Assembly (NCBI RefSeq): GCF_000723465.1
Contig: NZ_HF545616.1
Location: 372,001-436,000 of the forward strand
Origin: Ruminococcus bicirculans (ex Wegman et al. 2014)
Lineage (GTDB): Bacteria; Bacillota; Clostridia; Oscillospirales; Ruminococcaceae
DNA: 64,000 bases
Reading direction: 5' to 3'
The notes under the pieces were generated by a model. That model saw nothing but the letters and a program-made list of their open reading frames with translations, did no database searches and had not been told where the DNA came from. The position numbers and the translations under genes were made by a program. How positions within the stretch are numbered: position 1 is the stretch's first letter; every line of letters begins with the position of its first letter. This document shows, piece after piece, positions 43,885 through 52,879 of the stretch.

Positions 43885-45774
43885 ATGCAGACAAAAGAAT
43901 TTAAGGCAGAATCCAAAAGACTGCTTGATATGATGATCAATTCGATCTACACTCATAAGGAGATTTTTCTCAGAGAGATAATCTCAAATGCAAGCGACGC
44001 TATTGATAAGCTGTATTTCAAGTCCCTGACAGATACTTCTGTGGGAATGAAAAAGAGCGACTTTGCTATCAATATCGCTATCGACAAGGAAAACAGAACG
44101 CTTACAGTTTCTGATAACGGCATCGGTATGACCGAGGAGGATCTTGAAAACAACCTTGGTACTATCGCAAACTCAGGCTCGTTCGCTTTCAAGAAAGACA
44201 ATGACCTTGGGGACGATGTTGATATCATCGGTCAGTTCGGTGTAGGCTTCTATTCTACTTTTATGGTAGCAAAGGAAGTTACCGTTGTAACAAAGGCTTT
44301 TGGCAGCGATCAGGCTTACAAGTGGACATCTGACGGTGTTGAGGGCTACACAATAGAAGAGTGTGACAAGCCTGACGGCGTCGGCACAACTATCACACTT
44401 AAACTCAAGGACGATACTGATGACGAGAAGTATTCAACATATCTTGATCAGTATCAGATACAGTCACTTGTAAAGAAATATTCTGACTACATCAGATTCC
44501 CTATCAGAATGGAAGTCGAGCATACTCATTATAATGAGGAGGGTAAAGAGCCTGAGGTACACAAGGCTATCGAAACTCTTAACAGCATGACCCCTATCTG
44601 GAAGAAGAACAAGAGCGAGCTTAAGGACGAGGATTACAACAACTTCTACATGGAGAAGTTCGGTGACTATGAGCCACCTGTTACACATATCCATTCAAAG
44701 AACGAGGGCGTTGCAACATATGACGCACTGCTTTATATACCTGCTCGTGCGCCTTTTGACTATTACTCAAAGGACTATGAAAAGGGACTCCAGCTTTATT
44801 CAAGCGGTGTAATGATAATGGAAAAGTGTGCAGACCTGCTTCCTGACTGGTTCAGCTTTGTAAAGGGCGTTGTTGACTCTGAGGATCTCTCACTGAACAT
44901 CTCCCGTGAGCTTTTACAGCAGGACAGACAGCTCAAGATAATCGCAAAGAACCTTGAAAAGTCCATAAAGAACGAGCTTGCAAAGCTTCTGAAAAACGAC
45001 CGTGAGAAGTATGAGAAGTTCTACAGCGTATTCGGGCTTCAGTTTAAGTTTGGCATTTATCAGTCATACGGCGCTGCAAACGAAACTCTGAAAGATCTCC
45101 TTATGTTCCCGTCCTCATTTGACGGCAAGAACGTTACACTCAAAGAGTATGTTTCAAGAATGAAAGAAGATCAGAAAGAGATCTATTATGCCTGCGGCGA
45201 AACAAAGGAAAGGATCGAAATGCTCCCTCAGCTTGAAAAGATCAAGGATAAGGGCTATGAAGTTCTTTACTTTACACAGGACGTTGACGAGTTCGCTATC
45301 AAGGTGATGATAAACTATGACGGCAAGCCTTTCAAGTCCATAAGCGACGCTGATCTCGACCTTGACACAGAGGAAGAAAAGGAAGAGGCTAAAAAGCTTG
45401 ACGAAGAGAACAAGGATATGTTCGCTTTCATGCAGGAAGCTATCGCTGACAAGGTAAAGACAGTTCGTCTTTCAAAGAAGCTTAAAACTCACCCTGTTTG
45501 TCTTTCATCAGACGGCAGTATAACTATCGAAATGGAGAAAGTCCTCAACGCTATGCCTCAGAATGACGGCAACAAGGTAAAGGCTGAAAAGGCACTGGAG
45601 ATAAATCCAAACCACCCTATCTTTGAGAAGCTGAAAGACCTCTATGCTAACGATAAGGACAAGCTGAAAGACTATGCAAAGCTTCTTTACGATCAGGCTT
45701 TGCTTATCGAGGGTATGTCTATCGACAACCCTGTTGAGTTTGCAAACCTTGTTTGCGAGCTTATGACAAAGTAA
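43885..45774 (+). CDS. htpG: Molecular chaperone HtpG (Hsp90)
   Basis: 629 residues from ATG 43885, which opens [19 protein letters not shown]; an in-frame extension to 43789 includes the CIRCE repeat and is not coding. The GHKL ATP-binding domain shows [21 protein letters not shown] and [11 protein letters not shown]. The middle domain ([26 protein letters not shown]) and C-terminal dimer domain are complete. It is a cytosolic ATP-dependent chaperone. The CIRCE box implies heat control by HrcA. Confidence 0.96.
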   Translation: MQTKEFKAESKRLLDMMINSIYTHKEIFLREIISNASDAIDKLYFKSLTDTSVGMKKSDFAINIAIDKENRTLTVSDNGIGMTEEDLENNLGTIANSGSFAFKKDNDLGDDVDIIGQFGVGFYSTFMVAKEVTVVTKAFGSDQAYKWTSDGVEGYTIEECDKPDGVGTTITLKLKDDTDDEKYSTYLDQYQIQSLVKKYSDYIRFPIRMEVEHTHYNEEGKEPEVHKAIETLNSMTPIWKKNKSELKDEDYNNFYMEKFGDYEPPVTHIHSKNEGVATYDALLYIPARAPFDYYSKDYEKGLQLYSSGVMIMEKCADLLPDWFSFVKGVVDSEDLSLNISRELLQQDRQLKIIAKNLEKSIKNELAKLLKNDREKYEKFYSVFGLQFKFGIYQSYGAANETLKDLLMFPSSFDGKNVTLKEYVSRMKEDQKEIYYACGETKERIEMLPQLEKIKDKGYEVLYFTQDVDEFAIKVMINYDGKPFKSISDADLDLDTEEEKEEAKKLDEENKDMFAFMQEAIADKVKTVRLSKKLKTHPVCLSSDGSITIEMEKVLNAMPQNDGNKVKAEKALEINPNHPIFEKLKDLYANDKDKLKDYAKLLYDQALLIEGMSIDNPVEFANLVCELMTK

Positions 45775-45805
45775 TAAAGCTATACAGATACTCTCTTAAC
45801 ATACC

Positions 45806-45842
45806 GAAAGCCGTGGGAACAGCAGTGTTTCCACGGCTTTTT
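45806..45842 (+). terminator. Terminator after htpG
   Basis: AAAGCCGTGGGAAC pairs with GTTTCCACGGCTTT around a short loop, followed by T-rich sequence. Confidence 0.8.
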
Positions 45843-45938
45843 TATGCTTTTCAGGCTGATAATTGTAGGTTTTATACAAAACAAAATGAGTTTATTTGTT
45901 AAAAAAACAGATTCGGAAAACAAATTTTATGTATGCTG

Positions 45939-45970
45939 TTGACAAATAAATATGGGTGTGTTAATATAAT
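45939..45970 (+). promoter_or_regulatory. Promoter of the antiterminator-PTS region
   Basis: TTGACA at 45939 with either TAATAT at 17 bp spacing or TATAAT at 20 bp. Transcription would begin just upstream of the antiterminator target at 46003. Confidence 0.55.
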
Positions 45971-46002
45971 TATAGTGAAATTGATACATAACATCTTTTA
46001 TT

Positions 46003-46095
46003 GGAGTGTTACCTTTCATTTATAGACTGGGCATGACCAACTTTGTACGGACATATTGTGTGGGTTCGTATTAAGGTTGGCTTTTTTTATTTTAT
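46003..46095 (+). promoter_or_regulatory. RNA antiterminator target (RAT) overlapping an intrinsic terminator
   Basis: GGAGTGTTACC, about 14 nt, then GGGCATGACC has the look of RAT hairpins bound by LicT/SacY/GlcT proteins. Its 3' side overlaps CCAACTT (46037-46043), which pairs with AAGGTTGG (46073-46080) before a T-run: a terminator. When the regulator holds the RAT, the terminator cannot form and the downstream genes are read. It lies directly before the antiterminator gene, implying autoregulation. Confidence 0.78.
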
Positions 46096-46108
46096 AGGGG
46101 GATTTTTA

Positions 46109-46945
46109 ATGAAAATAATCAAGGTGATAAATAATAACACCGTAAGCGTTATAGACGATAAAGGAAAAGAGCAGATAATCTCAGGCAAGGGGATAGGCTT
46201 TGGGAAAAAATACGGCGACGAGCCTGATAAGGATAAGATTCAGAAAATGTATCTTGTCACAGACTCAGAGCTTAGAAAAAGGCTTATCGAGTGCCTGACC
46301 GAGATACCATATGAGCATATAAAGCTTACGGCAGATCTTGTGGACTATATTTCTTCACATATCGACGGACGGCTAAACGAGTCGCTCATAATAACACTTT
46401 CAGACCACATCTCATTTGCCATTGAAAGAAAAAAGCAGGGACTTGAATTTGATAATCCTCTCATGGACGCCATAAGCGACTGTTTCCCGAAGGAGCTTGC
46501 TCTTGGAAGATATTGCGTGGCGGAGATATATCAGCGTTTGGGCGTTGAGCTGAGGGGTGATGAAGCGGGCTTTATCGCAATGCACATCATAAACGCAAGG
46601 CTCGGCACAAAAATGGAACAGATACAGGATATCACTAAAATGGTGAACAGCTGTGCTGAGATAGCAGACGCTTGCCTGGCAGGGAAGATAAACAAGAACT
46701 CTGTTGCATATGAAAGATTTCTTGTGCATTTAAAATATCTTGCGAAAAGACTCTTCAAATCTCAGGAGCTTCCTAATGTTCTCAGCAGGGACGAGGAGTT
46801 CGCTGATATCATAAAAAAGAAATTCAAAAAGCAGTATAAATGCGCAAAGCATATGCAGGATCATATTTTGAAGAATTATGCTAAAACTATATCGGAAGAT
46901 GAAATGATAACTCTTACTATTCATCTGAAAAAAATAAGCGTATAG
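46109..46945 (+). CDS. BglG/LicT/GlcT-type transcription antiterminator
   Basis: 278 residues from ATG 46109 after AGGGGGA. An N-terminal RNA-binding CAT domain of about 55 residues (IIKVINNNTVSVIDDKGKEQ, GKGIGFGKK) precedes PRD1 and PRD2 with conserved histidines (TLSDHISFAIER, FIAMHIINAR, FLVHLKYLAKRL, LTIHLKKI). PTS phosphorylation of these histidines sets activity. Location between the RAT and the EIICBA gene points to control of this PTS by its sugar. Confidence 0.9.
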   Translation: MKIIKVINNNTVSVIDDKGKEQIISGKGIGFGKKYGDEPDKDKIQKMYLVTDSELRKRLIECLTEIPYEHIKLTADLVDYISSHIDGRLNESLIITLSDHISFAIERKKQGLEFDNPLMDAISDCFPKELALGRYCVAEIYQRLGVELRGDEAGFIAMHIINARLGTKMEQIQDITKMVNSCAEIADACLAGKINKNSVAYERFLVHLKYLAKRLFKSQELPNVLSRDEEFADIIKKKFKKQYKCAKHMQDHILKNYAKTISEDEMITLTIHLKKISV

Positions 46946-46986
46946 GCATTATTGCCACAGCTTATATATAATGTATTCGCTGCGGT

Positions 46987-47015
46987 ATTATCATTAACGG
47001 TACCATAATGATAAT
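46987..47015. promoter_or_regulatory. Palindromic hairpin between antiterminator gene and EIICBA gene
   Basis: ATTATCATTA faces TAATGATAAT across 9 bp that contain GGTACC. There is no T-run directly after it. It may be an operator, an RNA stabiliser or a processing site ahead of the EIICBA ribosome site. Confidence 0.4.
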
Positions 47016-47052
47016 TCGACTGAGATATAATTTTTTGGAGGATATTATTATT

Positions 47053-49206
47053 ATGAAGGATAAAATTTTCGGCGTATTGCAGCGTGTGGGACGCTCTTTC
47101 ATGCTCCCTATCGCACTGCTGCCGGTGGCGGGTCTGCTTCTTGGAATAGGCAGTTCTTTCACCAACGCCACAACTATCGAAACCTATCATCTTGGCAAAT
47201 TCATCTATGAGGGCGGTGTGCTTTACACTATACTCGACATAATGAGCAAAACGGGAAGCGCCGTTTTCGATAACCTTGCGCTTCTGTTTGCAATGGGCGT
47301 TGCTATCGGAATGGCAAAGAAGGAAAAAGAAGTCGCAGCCCTTTCGGGTGCTATCGCCTATATCGTAATGAACACCACTATCAGCGCACTTATCACCGCA
47401 AAGGGCGGCGTTGAGGCGATGGCAGAAAATTCCACAACGTCAGTGCTTGGTATCACCACGCTGCAAATGGGCGTTTTCGGCGGTATCCTTGTAGGACTTG
47501 GCGTTGCGGCACTGCACAACAAGTTCTATAAAACAGAACTTCCGCAGGTGCTCTCATTCTTCGGCGGAACAAGATTTGTTCCTATCGTTTCAACTGTCAC
47601 ATACCTTATCGTTGGTATCATAATGTTCTATCTGTGGCCTATAGTACAGCTTGGTATATCAAAGCTTGGCGTGCTCGTTCTCAACTCAGGCTATGCAGGC
47701 ACATGGATATACGGAATACTTGAACGTGCTCTTATCCCATTCGGACTTCATCACGTTTTCTATATGCCTTTCTGGCAGACAGAGCTTGGCGGCTCGATGA
47801 TGATAGACGGCAACATGGTGGCAGGCGCACAGAACATATTCTTTGCAGAGCTTGCTTCAAAGTCAACAGAAGTTTTCTCAGTATCGGCAACAAGATTTAT
47901 GGCAGGAAAATTCCCGTTCATGATATTTGGTCTTCCTGCTGCAGCATTTGCAATGTACAAAACTGCTCGTCCTGAAAAGAAAAAGGTAGTAGGAAGCTTG
48001 CTTCTGTCAGCGGCTCTTACTTCAATGATAACAGGTATCACAGAGCCTTTGGAGTTCACATTCCTGTTTGTTGCACCTCTTATGTATGCTGTTCATTGCG
48101 TATTGGCAGGACTTTCATATATGCTTATGCACATTCTTAACGTTGGCGTTGGAATGACGTTCTCAGGCGGTCTTATAGACATGACCCTTTTCGGAATTTT
48201 GCAGGGCAACGCAAAGACCCACTGGATATGGATAGTTGTTGTTGGACTTATCTATGCGGTTGTTTACTACTTTGTGTTCTACTTTATGATAACAAAGATG
48301 AATCTTAAAACCCCTGGCAGAGAGCCTGATGACGTTGAACCTAAGCTTTATCGCAGAAGCGACGTGAACGAGGCTAAGGCGGCAAAGGTAAAGAGCACAG
48401 ACAAGAGGGCTTCAGACGTTGTAAGCGCAATGATACTCAAAGGTCTTGGGGGTAAAGATAACCTTTCCGACGTTGACTGCTGTGCAACAAGACTTAGAGT
48501 TACAGTGAATGACGCCTCAAAGGTCATGGACGATATGCTCAAGGCCAGCGGTGCTTCAGGCGTTATCCACAAGGGCAACGGAGTTCAGGTCATTTACGGA
48601 CCAAAGGTCTCAGTTATAAAATCAGACCTTGAGGATTTTATCGACTCGCCATACAGCGATGACCCTGACAGCATTGTCGGCACTGAGAAAGCTTCTGATA
48701 AAATAGAAGAAAAACCGCAGACCGAGGGTGCAGAAAACACAGAAACTAACGGCAAGACGATAACGCTTTACTCCCACATGAACGGCACTGCCGTTAAGCT
48801 TGAAGACGTTGAGGACGATGTGTTCTCACAAAAGATACTCGGCGAGGGCGCAGCCGTTGAGCCGTCAGAGGGCAAGCTTTACGCTCCATGCGACGGAAAG
48901 ATAGACAGCGTTTTTGACACAAAGCATGCCGTAAATATGGTATCGGACGATGGAGTGGAGATACTTCTCCATATCGGTATCGACACTGTAAAGCTTGGCG
49001 GACAGTATTTTGAAGCCCATGTCAGCGACGGTCAGGAGGTCAAGAAAGGCGACCTGCTCATAAGCTTTGATATGGATAAGATAAAAGCCGCAGGCTATAA
49101 GGTGACAACGCCTTTGATAATAGGCAACACGGACGATTATGCGTCTGTTGAACCTGTTGCACAAAACAGCGTTTCGGCAGGAGATATGATCTTGAAGATA
49201 AAATAA
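47053..49206 (+). CDS. ptsG: PTS glucose-type transporter, EIICBA
   Basis: 717 residues in order EIIC (about 1-430, ten or so membrane helices; GLPAAAFAMYKTA, ITGITEPLEFTFLF), EIIB (about 455-540; phospho-cysteine in DVDCCATRL) and EIIA (about 580-717; phospho-histidine in LLHIGIDTV). This is the layout of PtsG; N-acetylglucosamine transporters look similar, so the sugar is inferred. ATG 47053 follows GGAGGA; the open frame extends to 47008 without a site. HPr and EI follow, giving a complete phosphorelay in one cluster. Confidence 0.9.
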   Translation: MKDKIFGVLQRVGRSFMLPIALLPVAGLLLGIGSSFTNATTIETYHLGKFIYEGGVLYTILDIMSKTGSAVFDNLALLFAMGVAIGMAKKEKEVAALSGAIAYIVMNTTISALITAKGGVEAMAENSTTSVLGITTLQMGVFGGILVGLGVAALHNKFYKTELPQVLSFFGGTRFVPIVSTVTYLIVGIIMFYLWPIVQLGISKLGVLVLNSGYAGTWIYGILERALIPFGLHHVFYMPFWQTELGGSMMIDGNMVAGAQNIFFAELASKSTEVFSVSATRFMAGKFPFMIFGLPAAAFAMYKTARPEKKKVVGSLLLSAALTSMITGITEPLEFTFLFVAPLMYAVHCVLAGLSYMLMHILNVGVGMTFSGGLIDMTLFGILQGNAKTHWIWIVVVGLIYAVVYYFVFYFMITKMNLKTPGREPDDVEPKLYRRSDVNEAKAAKVKSTDKRASDVVSAMILKGLGGKDNLSDVDCCATRLRVTVNDASKVMDDMLKASGASGVIHKGNGVQVIYGPKVSVIKSDLEDFIDSPYSDDPDSIVGTEKASDKIEEKPQTEGAENTETNGKTITLYSHMNGTAVKLEDVEDDVFSQKILGEGAAVEPSEGKLYAPCDGKIDSVFDTKHAVNMVSDDGVEILLHIGIDTVKLGGQYFEAHVSDGQEVKKGDLLISFDMDKIKAAGYKVTTPLIIGNTDDYASVEPVAQNSVSAGDMILKIK

Positions 49207-49225
49207 TTATTTGGAGGTATTCATC

Positions 49226-49483
49226 ATGAAAACATTTAGCTACACTATCACAGACGAAGTTGGTATCCATGCAAGACCGGCTGGACTTCTTGCAAAGAAA
49301 GCAAAGGAGTTCGAGAGCGTTTGCACTATCGAAAAGGGAGGAAAGAGCGTGAACATCACAAAGCTTATGGCTCTTATGGGTCTTGGCGTTAAGCAGGGCG
49401 ATACTGTTACTGTTACCTGCGAGGGTGCAGACGAGGACAAGGCTTCCGAAGCACTCAAGGCATTTTTTGAGGAAACACTTTAA
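49226..49483 (+). CDS. ptsH: Phosphocarrier protein HPr
   Basis: 85 residues. His15 lies in VGIHARPAG and passes phosphate from EI to EIIA. In the loop where Firmicutes HPr normally carries Ser46 (SIMGVMSLG), this protein has VNITKLMALMGLG: Lys stands at the serine position, with Thr beside it. The HPr kinase site used for CcpA-type carbon control may therefore be absent or shifted. GGAGG site; 20 bp after the EIICBA gene. Confidence 0.95.
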   Translation: MKTFSYTITDEVGIHARPAGLLAKKAKEFESVCTIEKGGKSVNITKLMALMGLGVKQGDTVTVTCEGADEDKASEALKAFFEETL

Positions 49484-49490
49484 TTATTAT

Positions 49491-49577
49491 CTGTCAGCTG
49501 GGCGGTAAAAGCCGTCTAGCCGGCGGGACGTTTCTGCGGCGTGTTTGCAGGAGCGTCCCATCGGCTGGAAACAGCGT
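49491..49577 (+). ncRNA. Structured RNA element between ptsH and ptsI
   Basis: Nested pairings are visible: CTGT with ACAG and CAGC with GCTG as an outer stem (49491-49498 with 49564-49574), GGC/GCC as a small hairpin near 49501-49513, and GGGACG with CGTCCC (49525-49530/49554-49559) enclosing CTGC/GCAG. GC-rich in an otherwise AT-richer context. It could be an mRNA processing or stability element setting HPr:EI ratio, or an unclassified cis-regulatory RNA. No known class is recognised. Confidence 0.45.
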
Positions 49578-49616
49578 GAAAAATAATAAGATCTATGAGA
49601 AAAGGGGCGGATATTT

Positions 49617-51251
49617 ATGACTAAGTATACAGGAAAAGGCGTTTACGGTGCGGTAGCAATGGGTAAGATCTCAGTATTCAAAAAGCAGGATACCGCTATA
49701 AAACGTATTCACACAGAAGACAGCGAGGAAGAAAAGAAAAGAGTTGCCGAGGCCAAGCAGGCGGCAACAGAACAGCTCCAGAGCATTTATGACAAGGCAC
49801 TCAGGGAGGTGGGCGAAACAAACGCTCAGATCTTTGAGATACACATGATGATGCTTGAAGATGATGATTATAACGAGTCTATAGAGAATATCATCGACAG
49901 CCAGAAGGTCAACGCAGAATATGCAGTGGCAGTGACGGCAGACAACTTTGCGGAGATGTTCGCATCAATGGACGATCCTTATATGCAGGCAAGAGCCGCA
50001 GATGTAAAGGATATTTCCAACAGGATCATCGCAAACCTCACGGGCAATGTCAGCGACGGCTCAGCAGGTGACGACAAGATGATAGTTTGCGCCGATGATC
50101 TTGCACCAAGCGAAACTATATCTCTTGATAAAGACAAGGTGCTTGCCTTCGTTACTGCACATGGCTCATCAAATTCACATACAGCTATCCTTGCAAGAAA
50201 TATGAACATACCTGCGGTAATAGGCGTAGGAAGCAAATTTCTGTCAGAAATAAAGGACGGCGACTTTGCTATCGTTGACGGCTTTACAGGGGAGATATTC
50301 GTTGACCCTGATGAAAAGACCACCGCTGAGCTTACCGCAAAGCAGAAAGCAGACGAGGAGAAAAAGCGTCTTTTGCAGACCCTCAAAGGCAAGGAGAATG
50401 TCACAAAGGACGGCAAAAAGATAAATATTTATGCAAATATCGGAAGCGTTGACAACATCGGTGCTGTGCTTCTCAATGACGCAGGAGGAATAGGTCTTTT
50501 CAGAAGCGAGTTTCTCTATCTTGAAAATTCAGATTTCCCTACGGAGGAACAGCAGTTTCATGCTTATAAGCGTGTTCTTGAGAGCATGGCAGGGAAAAAG
50601 GTCATCATAAGAACGCTCGATATCGGTGCCGACAAGCAGGTGGATTATTTCGGTCTGAAAAAAGAGGAAAACCCAGCTTTGGGATACAGAGCAATAAGAA
50701 TTTGTCTTACAAGACCTGAGATATTCAAAACTCAGCTCAGAGCGCTTTTCAGAGCTTCCGTATACGGCAATCTGGGCATAATGTTCCCTATGATAACAAG
50801 CGTTTCAGAGGTAGAAAAAGCCCTTGCTATGTGTGGTGAAGTCAAGGCTGAACTTAAAGAACAGGGTATAACAGTTTCTGACAGCGTTGAACTTGGCATC
50901 ATGATAGAGACCCCTGCGGCGGCTATCATAAGCGATAAGCTTGCAAAGCTTGTGGACTTTTTCAGCGTTGGCACTAATGACCTTACTCAGTATACCCTTG
51001 CTTGCGACAGACAGAACCCTGATATAGAGCAGTTCTGCGACACTCACCATGAGGCTATACTTAGACTTATTGAAATGTCTGCAGAGAATGCCCACAAGAA
51101 CGGCGCATGGATAGGTATATGCGGTGAGCTTGCGGCTGACACTACTCTCACAGAAACCTTCCTGAGAATGGGCATTGACGAGCTTTCAGTTTCTCCGACC
51201 TTTGTTCTTAAGGTAAGGGACGCTGTAAGAAATATTGACCTCTCCAAATAA
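49617..51251 (+). CDS. ptsI: PTS enzyme I (phosphoenolpyruvate-protein phosphotransferase)
   Basis: 544 residues, slightly short for the family (about 570). The N-terminal HPr-binding helices precede the phospho-histidine domain (GSSNSHTAILARNMNIPAVIG). The PEP-binding barrel shows GIGLFRSEFLYL, GYRAIRICL, IMIETPAAAI and FFSVGTNDLTQYTLACDR. It takes phosphate from PEP and gives it to HPr. AGGGGCGG site; a terminator follows at 51273. Confidence 0.96.
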   Translation: MTKYTGKGVYGAVAMGKISVFKKQDTAIKRIHTEDSEEEKKRVAEAKQAATEQLQSIYDKALREVGETNAQIFEIHMMMLEDDDYNESIENIIDSQKVNAEYAVAVTADNFAEMFASMDDPYMQARAADVKDISNRIIANLTGNVSDGSAGDDKMIVCADDLAPSETISLDKDKVLAFVTAHGSSNSHTAILARNMNIPAVIGVGSKFLSEIKDGDFAIVDGFTGEIFVDPDEKTTAELTAKQKADEEKKRLLQTLKGKENVTKDGKKINIYANIGSVDNIGAVLLNDAGGIGLFRSEFLYLENSDFPTEEQQFHAYKRVLESMAGKKVIIRTLDIGADKQVDYFGLKKEENPALGYRAIRICLTRPEIFKTQLRALFRASVYGNLGIMFPMITSVSEVEKALAMCGEVKAELKEQGITVSDSVELGIMIETPAAAIISDKLAKLVDFFSVGTNDLTQYTLACDRQNPDIEQFCDTHHEAILRLIEMSAENAHKNGAWIGICGELAADTTLTETFLRMGIDELSVSPTFVLKVRDAVRNIDLSK

Positions 51252-51272
51252 TTTCTCATAGATCTTCACACG

Positions 51273-51312
51273 AAGAACACACCCTCGTTCATATGGACGG
51301 GGGTGTGTTCTT
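51273..51312 (+). terminator. Terminator after ptsI
   Basis: AAGAACACACCC pairs perfectly with GGGTGTGTTCTT around a 16-nt loop and runs into T-rich DNA. Confidence 0.85.
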
Positions 51313-51316
51313 TTAT

Positions 51317-51345
51317 TTGACAGAAGCACTTTAATGTGCTAAAAT
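51317..51345 (+). promoter_or_regulatory. Promoter of ECF sigma/VWA operon
   Basis: Perfect TTGACA, a 17-bp spacer and TAAAAT follow directly after the ptsI terminator. The start codon is about 135 bp further on; the leader holds no obvious structure. Confidence 0.7.
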
Positions 51346-51480
51346 ATCTTATCGGCACAATCGTGTTTGTACATAAGTTTGTTATCAATGCACAAAAAAT
51401 AAAAGTAAAATTTGTATACTATTTTGCCATAAAATCTCCCGTGCAGAATCGTATATAAGTTATCGAGGGGTGTGAAAGAC

Positions 51481-52032
51481 TTGACCGACACTGAGTTCGA
51501 TTTCAGGGTGGAGCTGATCCTGAAAAATGACAAAAACGGGCTTAGGGAGATCTATCAATGCTACGGCAAGGTGATATATAACATCATGCTTGACATTGTG
51601 AAAAGTCCTCAGGACGCTGAGGACCTTACATCAGATTTTTTCCTAAAGCTGTGGGACACCGCAGGTCAGTACCGAAAGGGAACGGGGCATAAGCGATATC
51701 TGACTGTAATGGCGAAAAATCTCGCTCTTGACTTTATCAGAAAAAGGCGGCACGAAACGCCGACCCTTGATGATGAAGAAGCAGGGCATAAAGAACAGCA
51801 GGACAGTATGCGGGTAGACGACGATGTGATCGGAAAGCTCACCTTCGAGGAGGCTTTGAAGCTGCTTTCAGAGGACGAAAGGGATATCCTGAACATGAGG
51901 CTTGGAATGGATATGACATTTCGTGAGATAAGTCGGGCAGTGGGGAAGCCGCTGGGTACTGTCACATGGAAATACCGTCAGGCTGTTTTCAAACTAAAAA
52001 AGACCATAAAGGAGGACAGTATCTATGGCTAA
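51481..52032 (+). CDS. ECF-type sigma factor
   Basis: 183 residues. TTG 51481 has the better spacing from GAGGGG; an in-frame GTG at 51472 sits too close. Region 2 (about 22-90; VKSPQDAEDLTSDFFLKLWD) and region 4 (about 125-175; LSEDERDILNMRLGMDMTFR, AVGKPLGTVTWK) are complete. It overlaps the next gene by 8 bp, and that membrane protein is likely its regulator. The VWA lipoprotein completes a three-gene unit. Confidence 0.88.
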   Translation: MTDTEFDFRVELILKNDKNGLREIYQCYGKVIYNIMLDIVKSPQDAEDLTSDFFLKLWDTAGQYRKGTGHKRYLTVMAKNLALDFIRKRRHETPTLDDEEAGHKEQQDSMRVDDDVIGKLTFEEALKLLSEDERDILNMRLGMDMTFREISRAVGKPLGTVTWKYRQAVFKLKKTIKEDSIYG

Positions 52033-52828
52033 GAACATAAAATTTCTTTACAAAAAGCATATTTCTGATACTGCCCCTGACATGGAAAAGCTCTGGGACA
52101 GGATAGAGGGACAGCTTGAAAACAAAACGGACAAAGATCGGACACAGATAAAAGTAAGCCACAGAAATTACAGAAAATTTGCAGCGGCAGCAGCCTCGCT
52201 CGTGCTTATTATCGGCGGTGTAAGCCTTTACGCCGATATCCGCTCAGAGTCGGACAGTGTTTCAAAGCATAGCGTAGAAACGGCTGACAAGGCTAGGCTT
52301 GAAAACAGAGAAGAAAAGACATACGAACAGCTCAGTTTCAGCCACACAGACACAAAGGCTTATGAGGACAGCTACATTCCAAAGGGCGATGATTATTTTA
52401 CAGAGGACAGCGTTCTGGAAGATACAGACTTCTTTGCAGATGTGACAGTGCTTTCAGCAAGGCTTGACAGCGACAGCGCACATTACACCCTGAGAATAAA
52501 CAGCCTTGTATCAAAGACAGGAGAAGAAAGCAAAACAAATATTACCATTGAAAGCTCTACCCCTTATATCATGCAGGAAAACAGAGAATATTTCATACCA
52601 CTGAGGAAAGAAAACGGCACATATTCTATGGTCTTTGAAAATGCACCTCAAATAGAAATTTCTCTTGACGGGGATATCGTTTTTCAAAACGGCTGGAAAA
52701 GTCTTGACGATGATTCGGGTATTCTTAAGGACTCGCAGAAAAGCAAGAACGATTATTTCTATGACCGAATGAGATATTCCTCGAAAAACGATCTGCAAGA
52801 CCTGCTTGCTAAGTGGAGGACTATGTAG
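52025..52828 (+). CDS. Membrane protein partner of the ECF sigma factor (putative anti-sigma)
   Basis: 267 residues. A cytoplasmic start of about 45 residues is followed by one membrane segment (FAAAAASLVLIIGGVSLYA) and an acidic extracellular domain of about 200 residues that I do not recognise. The 8-bp overlap with the sigma gene and single-span topology fit an anti-sigma sensor, but the N-terminal part shows no clear zinc-binding anti-sigma motif. Confidence 0.7.
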   Translation: MAKNIKFLYKKHISDTAPDMEKLWDRIEGQLENKTDKDRTQIKVSHRNYRKFAAAAASLVLIIGGVSLYADIRSESDSVSKHSVETADKARLENREEKTYEQLSFSHTDTKAYEDSYIPKGDDYFTEDSVLEDTDFFADVTVLSARLDSDSAHYTLRINSLVSKTGEESKTNITIESSTPYIMQENREYFIPLRKENGTYSMVFENAPQIEISLDGDIVFQNGWKSLDDDSGILKDSQKSKNDYFYDRMRYSSKNDLQDLLAKWRTM

Positions 52829-52879
52829 CTAACAACGCAAGGGCATATCGCCCACGCTATTTTACGGGAGATGACAGGT

